NCBI GenBank assembly: GCA_015680685.1
Contig: MNCI01034627.1
Location: 1,109,332-1,173,331 of the forward strand
DNA: 64,000 nt
From: Gnetum montanum
Taxonomy: Eukaryota; Streptophyta; Gnetopsida; Gnetales; Gnetaceae
Direction of reading: 5' to 3'
The notes under the pieces were generated by a model. It ran no database searches and was not told the DNA's origin. It saw nothing but the letters and a program-made list of their open reading frames with translations. The position numbers were made by a program, and so were the translations under genes. This document shows positions 35,971-46,640 of the stretch, piece by piece (positions within the stretch are counted from its first letter, which is position 1; each line of letters begins with the position of its first letter).

Positions 35971-36671
35971 AAATACATTGAGTGCATGTAGATGATGGAG
36001 CCACCACGAACATAGTACCCTATCCCATCATTGAACAATTAGGGCTTATAGAATTAATCAGACCAACCTCCAGCACATGCTTAAAATTGTTTAGTGTATC
36101 ACACGTGGTAGTAAAAGGTACTATAACTATGGACTTTATAGCAGGGGATCAGTTCCCCACATCCGCTGACTTTGTCATCATCGATGAAATGCCAGGGTTA
36201 AATTTAATATTAGGAAGGCCCTAGCTAGCCCAACTCAAAGCAGTCTCTTTTCCCATACACCAAGAGATTCACCTACCTTACGAAGGTGGTGAAATCATTA
36301 TACACGAGGAGATGGCTACGCCTACCATCTCGTCACATACAGATACAAACCAAGGCTTGGAAGTTAAGTTTGAAGAACCTAAACAAGATGACACAAATGA
36401 AAAAAAAAGTTGCACACAACTAGTAAACAATGATCCATTAGACGTAAACCAAACTTTACCCAGCATAGAAACACCTAGGCTTGAAACTGTACATACACTG
36501 TCCAACCTCAAAACTACAACAAACATTGAAACTACTGTACATACAGAAACACTAGAAGACACTAACATAGAGCCTAATCCATCAGATGTCCCTTGGGCTG
36601 AATTACCGTTCAACATAATCAGCGAAGGAGACGCTGAGTACAGAATCACACCACTCCTAATGTTAAATTAA
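35971..36671 (+). pseudogene. pro: aspartic protease of element B
   Basis: Retropepsin-type protease in frame with gag. It has HVDDGATTNIVPYPIIEQLG (catalytic Asp-Gly-Ala), then GTITMDFIAGDQFPTSADF, then DEMPGLNLILGRP followed by a TAG where A has Trp or Ser-Trp (36225). A long acidic extension (36312-36671, WAELPFNII near the end) follows; A has WAEFPFQVE at the same place. It ends 50 bases before the TTAAACTAG array, and the antisense gene comes next. Confidence 0.9.
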
Positions 36672-36714
36672 GAAAAATCAAAAAAATTGCTAAACCACTA
36701 AACCACACTCTTTG

Positions 36715-36965
36715 TCTGAAATGACGTTAAACTACCACATGTATGCAACGACATAAAACTAGCCACGGTTAGAAATGGTCGGTTTACCAAGGAGTCCACC
36801 GGTATCACTTGAAACTTCTCTTATTTACATGGGGCCCAAAATGGCCTTAAACTAGTGCATGGGGCAAGAAATGGCTTTAAACTAGAACATCAAGATTACA
36901 GTCCATCATGACTTTAAACTGACACATATGTGCCCATGGCCCGAAATGGCCTTAAACTAGAGCAT
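36715..36965 (+). repeat. TTAAACTAG array after protease, element B
   Basis: Five to seven units of about 35 bases with cores GCCTTAAACTAGTGCATG, GCTTTAAACTAGAACATC and ACTTTAAACTGACACATA. Stems GGCC CGAAAT GGCC and GGCCCAAAATGGCC precede the core. This array marks the 3' flank of the antisense gene. Confidence 0.9.
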
Positions 36966-37482
36966 TTTCTTATATTCCTTTTCTTGCAATTCAAGTTTAC
37001 AGTTTGAAATTATGCTTACCCTATTGCATTGTTACATTATCAGCCATAGTTTTTCTTCATATTCCCCTAATTCTATTCCTACTTCGTGCATTACACTTAA
37101 GCAAAAAAATGGACAAAAAAAATTTTACATTCCTGCATCGTGTTTACATTCAAGCCCAAAAGATTTTCATTTTAAACTTGAACTTACCAGTATTCAAATA
37201 CATTTAAAATTCAAAAAAAAAATGAACGAATAGAAAAATCAATTAAAAAATAGAAAGTAGTATAAATATATCAACATCAAATTACAACTTAGTGTAATGT
37301 CCTCACACGATACATATATCACATACATAATCATTTTAATAGCAAACAAAAAATATATTCATGTACAAATAGACAATTACAATGGTTAACCGATTCCATC
37401 CATCAGTTCATATACAAGCCAACCAAAACATTCTACTTGCGGCTCACATAAAACATGAGCGATCATAAGACCAAAATTAAAG
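36966..37482. other. AT-rich region 3' of the antisense gene, element B
   Basis: Very AT-rich DNA with A runs at 37110-37125 and 37210-37250. It probably holds the 3' UTR and polyadenylation region of the antisense transcript; no clear signal was fixed and no gene is seen. Confidence 0.4.
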
Positions 37483-40400
37483 CTAAGCATTAGGGTCGGG
37501 AGGGGTGTCTCCCTTAGACTCCTGGGCACCATGGGTCCCTACTCCATTGGGGCCACCCTCTTGATCATTGCCATCGCCCTGACCCTATAAAAAGCTAAAA
37601 TAAAACAATTAACACAAAAAGAAAAGAGAAGAATTCTAAAAGTTATTGAATAAAAAAAATTCACAACTTTAAACGACTTACTGAAGAAGATCCTCCCAGA
37701 CCAAATTCCAACTTACCCAGGATTTCTTCTTCAGAGACACTTGCCCAATCAATCCCATCAAGGCCCAGATCAACGTTGGCCAAAGCTTTCCCTTTGTCCA
37801 CCATGGAAACATTAGCCCAGAGACATTTCAGAGGAAACTCCCCCACAAAAACCTCCCTAGAAGCCGTGGTGATTACCCTCTTGGGTGATTCCATCTCCAC
37901 CACAGTATGCTTAGCAAATGCATCAAATGAAGAGCACAGGCCTAAACCCTCAACAAACATCTCAAGCTGACGCTTCTCTATAGATAACTCCTTTAATGAC
38001 TTTTTATAATGATACTTATGGGTCTTTTCATATTGACCCCATTTTCGTACCTTAGAAGCGAAAGCCTTCCAATCCTGATATTTGAGGTTCAATAAGTCTA
38101 TTTGCACTTTATGCTCTACTAGCTCCCGAGTCAACGATACTTGGTGATTCAATAAATTCCAATATCTATCATAAGTAATTTTGGAAGTTCTCCAAGAGCG
38201 ATCACCTATTAACCTTGCTAAGGTGAACTCATAGCGCGATTTGAGATCGTCCCACTCTATTGACAGCTTGGAAATCTCTTTTTCTCCCGCCTGAATCTAC
38301 AACCATAACCTCTCGATGGAATGCCTACACGTCCAAAGAGACTTGGCGTTCTGCACAACGCACTCTGCCACTTCATCATAAATTTGTCGGGGCACATGCT
38401 CAATCTCAGGGGGCAGTGTAGGTAAACTATCAATATCAGTGGCCTCAGATGAATCCCATTTCAGTTTAGCCCCTGCTCATATGAGGAGAACATACATTAG
38501 ACATCGGACAGTAGCAACAAAAAAACACCGAAGGATACAAAACACTTAAGATATATGTACCTATTCCAGGGTGAGCTTGCTCGATGCGATCAACCACCTC
38601 GTCAACAACACCAGTTATAAAGTCCATTTAACTTGGCATTTCAATCCACATAAATGGTTCATGTATACAAGATGGGTTAACTTCAGTGGTCATTTCTGTG
38701 GAAGCCTTCATCATAGGGACTTCTAAATGGANTTGGTCATTTCTGTGGAAGCCTTCATCATAGGGACTTCTAAATGGACATTAGGAAGCGTCCTGGTCTC
38801 AACATTTTTGCCTGGTAGCAGTAAAAACATGAAATCAAAATCTAGAATAATGGAAAGCACAATCCAAAAGGCAAATAACATAATAAGGAGAACATATTGG
38901 AATCTCTGTCCTCTTCCAGATTCGGAGGATCGCCAAGGTCTAGTCTCCCTCCAAAGAAACCATCAAACATCTCATCAACTCCATCCTGATCATCGATGTT
39001 ATCCTTTTCTATTGTATCTTCCTCCTGATCTTCCATTCCTCCTGTCTCATCCCTACCTACCTCGTCCTCCTCATTTAAGTTCATTGAGCCCTCTTCCTCC
39101 TCGATGATTGGTGCTAATCTCTCTTTTCTTACTCCAAAAGTCAACTCTGATGACATTCATAGGTTCAAAGTTAGGTGTTGTATAAATTGTCAAAAAATAG
39201 AGTAAAAATAACAATGATGATAACAAAAACAAGGGCAAATCAGAGAACCAAGCTTACCCCGTACGGGCATCTTAAATCGTATACATTTCACCCTTGGTTC
39301 ATCTGCAATTAGAGCAACATCTCTAGGATGTTCATGCTTCTGAACTTTTGATTTTGCTTTCCCAATCATTTCCTGGATTACCCGATCGGCTCTCCTAGCA
39401 GTATAGGGCACATTATCTAGTTCCAACCCTACGTTGTCATGCATGTGAATTGACTGATCAGATGACCCCTCCATCGTGATAGAAACTGACTCGTCAATCC
39501 CCTCAGGAGCATCTTGAGATTCGGCCACCTCCAATAACTGGTGAATCCACGAGCGAGATAGTTGGTGGTGATCCCTTAACACATACTTATTATTCACATG
39601 AACAACTAGAAATTCAGCCAGTCGGCACAAGTAACCAGGAAAGAATGCAAAAGTGAAATGGGATTGCACCTCAATGTTTAAACGTAACCTAACTATCTCC
39701 CCATGAAAACCAAAAAGCAAAAACTAGGCCCAGTTATAATGTATCCTGGTCTCTAGGATAGTGCACATGATACACATAGGTTCTACCCCAAGAGTTTTCA
39801 CTTTAGACAGAGACTTGGGAAACACCCGCACCCTGAACAAGGGATATAACTCATTAACTTCTGCCACTTTTGATTTCCTCTACATAGGAAACCCCTTAGA
39901 GCCCTTGAGGACACCCAACCAGTTCTCCAATTCACGAACCACATGGATTTCCCTCTGTGCCCTATCCAAAATCACTTTAGTTCCAACTGCTGGTACATCA
40001 AAGAAGTCCGAAAAGAACTCCTCCGATAGATGGAAAACCACTTTGACACCCTTGATGTGAGTGCTATAGTAGGTGATAGACTCGTCAAAAGAATCAACGA
40101 TTCCAATCATCTCTGTCACAGAAACATCAGGGCTTAGAGTAGTGAACAAATCCATGAGGCCTGCATCACTCAAATGACTGATGATATGTGGCGGTGCCTT
40201 CGTACATAACCATCACTGTGCATCACTGACTTCCCAAAATTTCATAGACAAAGTGTTCTCAGTCTGCCCGGTTGTGATAGTGGCTCCACTAGACAGGGCG
40301 TCCACTATATGCACAAGATAACCCTAGGGAGTCAACATAACCAATGATGTGGCAAAACAAGCAAACTGAGGTATCAAAAATACCATTACTTACCGTTACT

Positions 40401-41636
40401 TGATGGATTTGGATCGCTAGGAGTCAAATAAGAATCATGTGGGAAAACTGGCCCATTATGAGACCAATCCCCATGCAACCACCCCCTAGCCTTGCATTGT
40501 GCAAGTGCCCTCGAATACCATTTATGAAAATGAATGATGTTGCCCTTAGTTTGGGCCAACATGGCACCGCGAAGAGTGGGGCCCACCATGAAAGTCTATA
40601 GGGCAGTACGAGCCAACGCGAGTCCATCATCACCCATGCACACTCCTTCTTTGTTGAATTAAGGCCTGCAAAGAGATAAAAATCAAAATATAAACCACTA
40701 CTAAGCACCAACGCAAAAAATGGTAAATTAAACAACTTTACCTTCCTACTCGGTACACCATTCTAGGAGGGTTCTAGAACAAAGTATGCGTGCGAGCAGC
40801 TAGGAATAGGATGTTATTGATGTCGTAAGACCCATGTGACAATAAGTCCCACACATGCAATAAGGGATGGCTAGATCTGGGTCCTCCAGAGGGACTGTCC
40901 TCAATCGTAAGTGGTCCCTCGTCGATATCCACCACGAAAGCCACAACGTCATTTGAGGACCTCGGTAACATGGTCTCGAGCATGCTCAATGCTAATTGTT
41001 CACTTAGCTGTGACCATATTACCACATTGAATTTGTCTAAGATGAAGGCAAGGAATTCGCAGGCCCCTTCTCTGAACCATACCCCATTGCGATCAATTGT
41101 CATATCAGGAACTGGCTCGTCAGAATCTATCGGACCAAACCACGTCAGAATTCCAACAAGCTCGACCACCAAGAGAAAAGGTTTGGGATCCCTGCATGTA
41201 TTCAAGAAATAGAGTAAATAAGCCACATAAAAATAAAATTCTACACTAGGGGGCCAACACTTAGAAAGAATTCCAGCAGAAAACTCAGCGTACACGTTGC
41301 ACGCTGGAAAATGCAGTGTGTAGACCCTGCATGCTAGAAAACACAGCGTGCAAACCCTGCATGCTGCATGCTAGAGTGTGACCACACTAACCATACACGC
41401 TGAGTATAGAAACCTTATGCTATGGAAACATCTACGCTACGCAATGGGAAAATCGACAGGAATAGTAGGCAAAAACACAAATTTCGACGAAGGGTCAGAG
41501 CCTAGCTGCACGTCAACCTTGACCATGAGGGAATCTTGGGTCTAGGAAGATACTGGAGCATCACTTCGCTCTCTTAGGTGAAGGTCAAGCTAGGATCCTT
41601 CCTCCCTTGGCGTTCTACTTACTTGCCCTTGCTCAT
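37483..41636 (-). pseudogene. antisense multi-exon gene of element B (best-preserved copy)
   Basis: Read leftwards from ATG 41636 (MSKGK), broken in exon 1. Exon 2 starts after TTGAATACATGCAG (about 41192) with DPKPFLLVVELVGILTWF, REGACEFLAFILDKFNVVIW and SYDINNILFLAARTHTLF, then NPPRMVYRVGR and a GTAAAG donor (40742). Exon 3 follows TCTCTTTGCAG (40665) with YSRALAQCKARGWLHGDW and a GTAAGT donor near 40392. Later exons: SPDVSVTEMIGIVDSFDESI (40130), VVFHLSEEFFSDFFDVP, YLCRLAEFLVVHVNNKYV (39620), LPTLPPEIEHVPRQIYDEVA (38400), QDWKAFASKVRKWGQYEKTH (38070). The acidic/Gly-rich end is GTHGAQESKGDTPPDPNA, stop 37483. The N-terminal third resembles FCP1/NIF-like HAD phosphatases. The N at 38732 with a 45-base duplication disturbs one exon. 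Confidence 0.75.
38687..38778. other. 45-base exact duplication around an undetermined base
   Basis: TGGTCATTTCTGTGGAAGCC... up to TAAATGGA occurs at 38687-38731 and again at 38734-38778, with N at 38732 between. It lies inside an exon of the antisense gene. The pattern looks like a scaffold join and not a biological duplication. Confidence 0.8.
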
Positions 41637-41830
41637 CGTGGCATTCACACTAAACCCTGCACGCCGCGAACCCTGCACCCTGGGGTTTTGTCCTTGCACA
41701 CCATGAACCTTGCATGCTGGGGTTTCATCCTTGCGTGATGTGTGCATGCTAGGCCTTGCACGCTGGGGCTTGAACCCTTACGATTCATGCTATGCATCCA
41801 CGCTACACGTCCATGCTGGAGTGACTCGTC
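41280..41830 (-). repeat. LTR/leader-type motifs around exon 1 of the antisense gene, element B
   Basis: CAGCGTACACGTTGCACGCTG, TAGACCCTGCATGCTAGAAAA and CCTTGCACGCTGGGGCTTG repeat on both sides of exon 1. They are close to words in the LTR (CAGCGTGTACGCC) and leader (TGTAGACCCTGTCTACACG, CCTGAAAACCTGCATGCTG) of the same element. Confidence 0.6.
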
Positions 41831-42010
41831 GAATCCTTCCTATGTCGCCCTGATCGCAACCTCCGTGCCGTACCTGCGCCTGACTATACTACCCGATATT
41901 CACCCTAGTATACACTACACTCAGTTCATGCTGGTTTCAAGTTCACACTAGAATTTCATTACCTTCATGCTATCTCTGTATTGACTTCGGAGTTCACGCA
42001 TACCCATCAT

Positions 42011-42018
42011 CTTATATA
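42011..42018 (-). promoter_or_regulatory. TATA box of the antisense gene, element B
   Basis: Minus strand TATATAAG, about 375 bases before the ATG at 41636. Upstream on minus is GTGGGACGGCATATGCCACATG, resembling ATGTGGGACATGGGA before the TATA box of C. Confidence 0.5.
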
Positions 42019-42339
42019 CCTCCATGTGGCATATGCCGTCCCACGAAAATCAGCGCATGGGTAGTGTATTTAGAAAAATATATATTAAACAAAATAAACA
42101 CAATAAACCCAATAAACATAAAAATTGACAAAAGTCCAAATACATATAAATACATATGGGTAAAACCAGAAGTAAGGAGACTTATATGCTGGGCTAAATA
42201 CTACACACATGCAATGTCCCCTCGCACAGCAAACTCTGGTTGCCTGAGCTAAACACCTTGGTACATATTCCTAGTACAACAGTCTCACACTCAATAAATA
42301 TTACAAATCATACAATCAACAGACATCATGAACGAACAA

Positions 42340-42550
42340 TCATCAGCCCGGTAAGGCCTTAAACTACCACAACCGGCCCGGTAAGGCCTTAAACTACCAC
42401 AATCGGCCCGGTAAGGCCTTAAAATACCACAACCAGCCTGGTAAGGCCTTAAACTACCAAAAATAGCCCGGTAAGGCCTTAAACTACCATAATCGGCCTG
42501 ATAAGGCCCTAAACTGCCATGCGTCCGGATACAATGATAAATTGCCATCG
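42340..42550 (+). repeat. TTAAACTACCA array before pol, element B
   Basis: Six units of 31-32 bases, very regular: GGCCCGGTAAGGCC then TTAAACTACCACAA. The GGCC CGGTAA GGCC stem is kept, and a variant unit has GCC TGGTAA GGC. In the sense direction the array lies between the antisense promoter and pol. Confidence 0.95.
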
Positions 42551-42629
42551 CATACCTTAGTCCAGTTTAGATGCATAAATGCATAAATTACTTACATCCA
42601 AAAATAACCGACCCCCTGATTGATGCTGC

Positions 42630-42647
42630 TCCCTATTTATTGGCAGG
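42630..42647 (+). promoter_or_regulatory. candidate sense-strand splice acceptor before pol, element B
   Basis: GCTCCCTATTTATTGGCAG/G, pyrimidine-rich then CAG (AG at 42645-42646). TTTTGGCAG/G is at the same place in A (exon from 49671) and TTCTTAGCAG/G in C (exon from 12403). In Ogre-type elements an intron separates PRO from RT. Confidence 0.5.
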
Positions 42648-45600
42648 AGCAAACCTCATGGACAGCAAGCTATTATTCTTACCACTGTCTATCAATGGAC
42701 CGCATGGAACGATCACCCGAGAAATCAACATGGAGTCTATTGATTTAGGTTCAACGACAAATGACACCTTTGTGGCATCAACTCAACAAACGTTAGATTG
42801 CTTAGAAATGATCACCAAGACTCTAGACCTAGAAGCTGATAGCATCACTGAAGACCCCTTGGTTGAAGTCCCCATTACCGTCCTAGGTGGCGAAGTTAAA
42901 ATCCTAAAACTAAGCACATTGTTAAGCCCGCAACTGGCCGATGACATAGCACAAGTGCTTAAAGATAACATAAGAGCATTCTCATGGCCTTACATTGACA
43001 TGCCTGGGTTAGACCCTCAAATAGTCCAGTAAAACATTATACTTGACCCAAAATTAAGACCAGTGAAACAAAAGGCACGTAAGGTTAAGCCTGAGGTAGC
43101 ACTGGCAGTCTGCAATGAAATCACCAAAATTTATTAGGCTGGTTTCATTCTGGCTGTTGACTATGTTGACTGGGTATCCAACATGGTTATTGTCCCAAAA
43201 AAGAATAGAAGCATTTTCCTATGCATTGAATTCTGGGACCTCAATGTTGCAATGATAAAAGATGATTTCCCCCTACCTAGCATTGATCAACTGGTTGACT
43301 CGATCGTTGGGCATGCCTTGTTATCTTTTATGGATAGCTTTTTAGGATATAACCAGATTCAGATTAACCCTGAGCATCAACTTAGGATGACCTTTATGAC
43401 ACCATGGGGGACGTTTTGCTACATGATGATGCCATTTGGTCTCAAGAATGCTAGTGCTACATACCAAAGAGCGATGACATTTATCTTTAGCGATTATATT
43501 TTCAACTCGCTCAACGATTATGTAGACGATATCGTGGTTAAATCAAAGACACCAGAACAACATGTACAAGATCTTAACTTGGTACTAAAACATTGCTTAA
43601 AATATGAGCTGAGACTTAACCCAAAGAAATGTATCTTTGGAGTCAAAACAGGAAAAATGCTCGGATTCATAGCCTCAAAAGCAGGGATACTAGTAGACCT
43701 CGATAAGGTTAAGGCCATAACAAACTTAAAGCCACTTAGCAACCTTACTGAACTTCGCGGTCTATAAGGTAGATTACAGTTCATCAGGCGTTTCATAGAA
43801 AAACTGACAGAAAAGTTGAAACCTATGAACCACTTTCTACGCAAGAACGTCCATTTTGAATGGACCTCATAGTGCCAGGAAGCATTTGACAACATTAAAA
43901 AAACACTTGTTCAATTACCCACAGTTTATCCACCTCGAAATGATAAACCATTATACATCTACCTTGTCACTTTGGACTCATCAATCACATCCATGCATTG
44001 TCAAAAACGAGATGACGGGACTGAAGTCCCTATTTATTACTTAAGCCATGCATTAGTAGCCCATGAGAGGAAGTACAACAAGGTGGAAAGATCATGCTTA
44101 GCCCTTGTTTTTTCCTTAAAGAAATGGCAACATTACCTCTTCCATAACCAAGTTAATATAATTTTCAAGGATAATGTACTTAGAGCTATCACAGGAAACA
44201 TTTACGAGTCAAGCAGAATAGCTCATTGGAAAGCCATGATAGCTAAGTTTGACCTACACTATATAGACCAAACATTAGTTAAGGGTTAGGCCATAGCAAC
44301 TTAAATGACTACATCACCAATGCATGATCAAGCAGCAATAGAGCTAGAGTTCCCAGATGAAAATGTGAGCACAATAGACACAGTACCCGATGACTATGAT
44401 GCCATTTTGAACTTTGATGGAGCATCCACCTCTCGAGGGGGAAGTGCTGCTACTGTCATCACCTATCCCTCCAGGGAGATCCAACCCTTTGCTTACCATC
44501 TTGACTTTCATTGTACCAACAACATAGCAGAGTACAAAGGTCTCCTTAGGGGTCTCATGGCAGCACTAGCTTCAGACATCACATGACTGGTAATCAGAGG
44601 TGATTCAAAATTGGTTCTAAATCAAGTCACATACGTTTATGCATGAAAATCGCAACACTTACAACCATACTGTGATTTTACTAAGCACTTACTGAAGCAA
44701 TTTGAAAATATAGATGTGCAACATGTTTCTAGAAATGATAACACCATCGTAGATGCACTGGCCACGTTAGCTTTAAACATATTGCCAAATATGTTCCACA
44801 TGTTGCCTAGCTCTATAATCAGTTGTACTAAACCCATAATTGATAATCCCGATGGATTACCGATTACATCCATTAGTACAATGCAGGCCATAGAATGGTA
44901 TGATGGCATAAAGGGGTACCTTTTACATAGTGAACTGCCTCAACATCTGACGAGTGCACAAAAGGATGCAATACAAAAATGTTCTCAATAGTATGCATTG
45001 GTAGGTGATACATTGTATCGTTGATCCTACGAAGGCATCTTGTTAAGATGCGTTAGTAGCACAGATGGCCAGACCATTGTGGAACAAGTACATGAAGGTC
45101 TTTGCGAAGGCCACATAGCGCCCAAAGCAATGGCAACCAAAATAAGGCATTTAGGATACTATTGGCCACACATGGAGTACAACTGTGTCTCCAAGGTCAA
45201 AATGTATGACATGTGTTAAAAGCATGGCAATCTCATACATGTCCCACCCAATGAATTGCATATAGCTCAAATCACATGGCCTTTCCAGAAATGGGGGTTA
45301 GACATCATTGGACCAATAACTTCCCCGTCTTCCGTGGGACATAGCTTCATCATAACCGCAATTGAATATTTCACAAAATGAATAGAAGCTATTCCCCTTA
45401 GAAAGACCACATCCAAACACATCTGCAACTTCATTCTAGAAAACATCGTAACCTATTTTGGCATCTCGATGATCATCATCACTGATAACGGGCCACAGTT
45501 CAGCAGTGCCGAAACTAGAACTTTCTATGAAAGCCTAGGGATCAAACATTCATTTTCATCTCCTTACTACCCTCAGAGCAATGGATAAGTTGAAGCTACA

Positions 45601-46102
45601 AATAAGATCATCATCTCGGTGCTAAAGAAGATGCTTATGCAGAGTAAGAGAAAATGGCATGAACAGTTAGTGTACGCACTATGCGCTTATCGCACTACAC
45701 ATCAAACTTCCACAGGTAAAATGCCATATAGTCTTGTTTATGGTTCAGAAGTGGTTTTACCTTTGGAACTGCAGGTACCATCCTTAAGGATCACGCTCTC
45801 CAAACTCCTCAACAAAGACCAAAACAATGAATTGACGCACACGTGCACTTGATCAGATCAAATGGTACCAAAAGCAGCAATGACGGTGCCATCGGTATGA
45901 TATCCATAAATGCCCGATCAAGGAAGGTGACCTTGTACTCGAAGCTATTCGGGAACTTCTGGACAAATTCTCAGCCAATTGGGAAGGACCCTACTTGGTC
46001 ACCAAAGCATTCGACAATGGAGCATTTAAACTAGCTGATATGAATGGAAATGAACTCGCACATCCGATGAACCACTTGTACTTGAAACCATTCTATGTTT
46101 GA
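42647..46102 (+). pseudogene. pol: pol of element B: RT, two RNases H, integrase
   Basis: One main frame from a splice acceptor. The leader has EADSITEDPLVEVPITVLGG and PYIDMPGLDPQIVQ, then KIY*AGFI. RT has VIVPKKNRSIFLCI, LSFMDSFLGYNQIQINPEHQ, MPFGLKNASATYQRAM, catalytic YVDDIVVKSK and LNPKKCIFGVKTGKMLGF. RNase H 1 (43930-44280) has YYLSHALVAHERKYNKVE. RNase H 2 (44390-44640) has LNFDGASTSRGGSAATVI, NNIAEYKGLLRGL and IRGDSKLVLNQV. The HHCC region has HEGLCEGHIAPKAMATKI (45090). Integrase has GLDIIGPI, ITDNGPQFSS and NG*VEATNK, so both Asp and the Glu are present. A +1 frameshift near 45845 precedes the end GAFKLADMNGNELAHPMNHL and stop 46102. No chromodomain. About nine stops. Confidence 0.92.
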
Positions 46103-46104
46103 AC

Positions 46105-46640
46105 ATGAACTCAGGTATGAGCTCATCGTGAAATCATGATGGTAAATTGATATCACAGCTCGTCCTGAAATCATGATGGTAAACTGATACCACAACTCGT
46201 CTTGGAATCATGATGGTAAACTGATACCACAGCTCATCCTGGAATCATGACGGTAAACTGGTACCACAGCTCGTCCTGGAATCGTGATGATAAACTTATA
46301 CCATAGCTCATCCTGGAATCATGACGGTAAACTAATACCACAGCTCGTCCTGGAATCATGATAGTAAACTGATACCACAGCTCATCCTGGCGTTACGACG
46401 ATAAATTGACACCACAGTTCATCCACAATGATAATAAACTAGAACCTATCCAGTATGACTTTTAAACTACCACAGTTTTGTTCGCCAGAGTCTGCTAAGA
46501 CTATAAATTGGCTTACCTCTTCATAGTCCACGAAGACTATAAACTAGTAGTGTATCATCCACTATGATAATAAACTAACATCGTCCAAATGGGTTATGAT
46601 ATAAAACTAACCCACAATAGTCCGCTATGACTATAAACTG
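46105..46640 (+). repeat. TAAACTGATACCACAG array after integrase, element B
   Basis: Nine or more units of 38-39 bases reading CAGCTCGTCCTGGAATCATGA then TGGTAAACTGATACCA, followed by divergent units with CTATAAACTGGC (to 46640). CATC..GATG and CGTC..GACG can pair within units, with both versions seen. Confidence 0.9.

Noticed and set aside
36278-36649. 123-codon minus-strand ORF opposite the protease extension of B
   Set aside because: It is a shadow of the gag-pro frame and is not kept in the protease extensions of A or C.
42291-42548. 85-codon minus-strand ORF with repeated LRPYRA units
   Set aside because: It is produced by the 31-32-base TTAAACTACCA array and has no independent support.
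46105-46640. CRISPR-like array of regular repeats
   Set aside because: Spacers are not unique. The units are plain tandem repeats in a plant retrotransposon, found at the same place in other copies.
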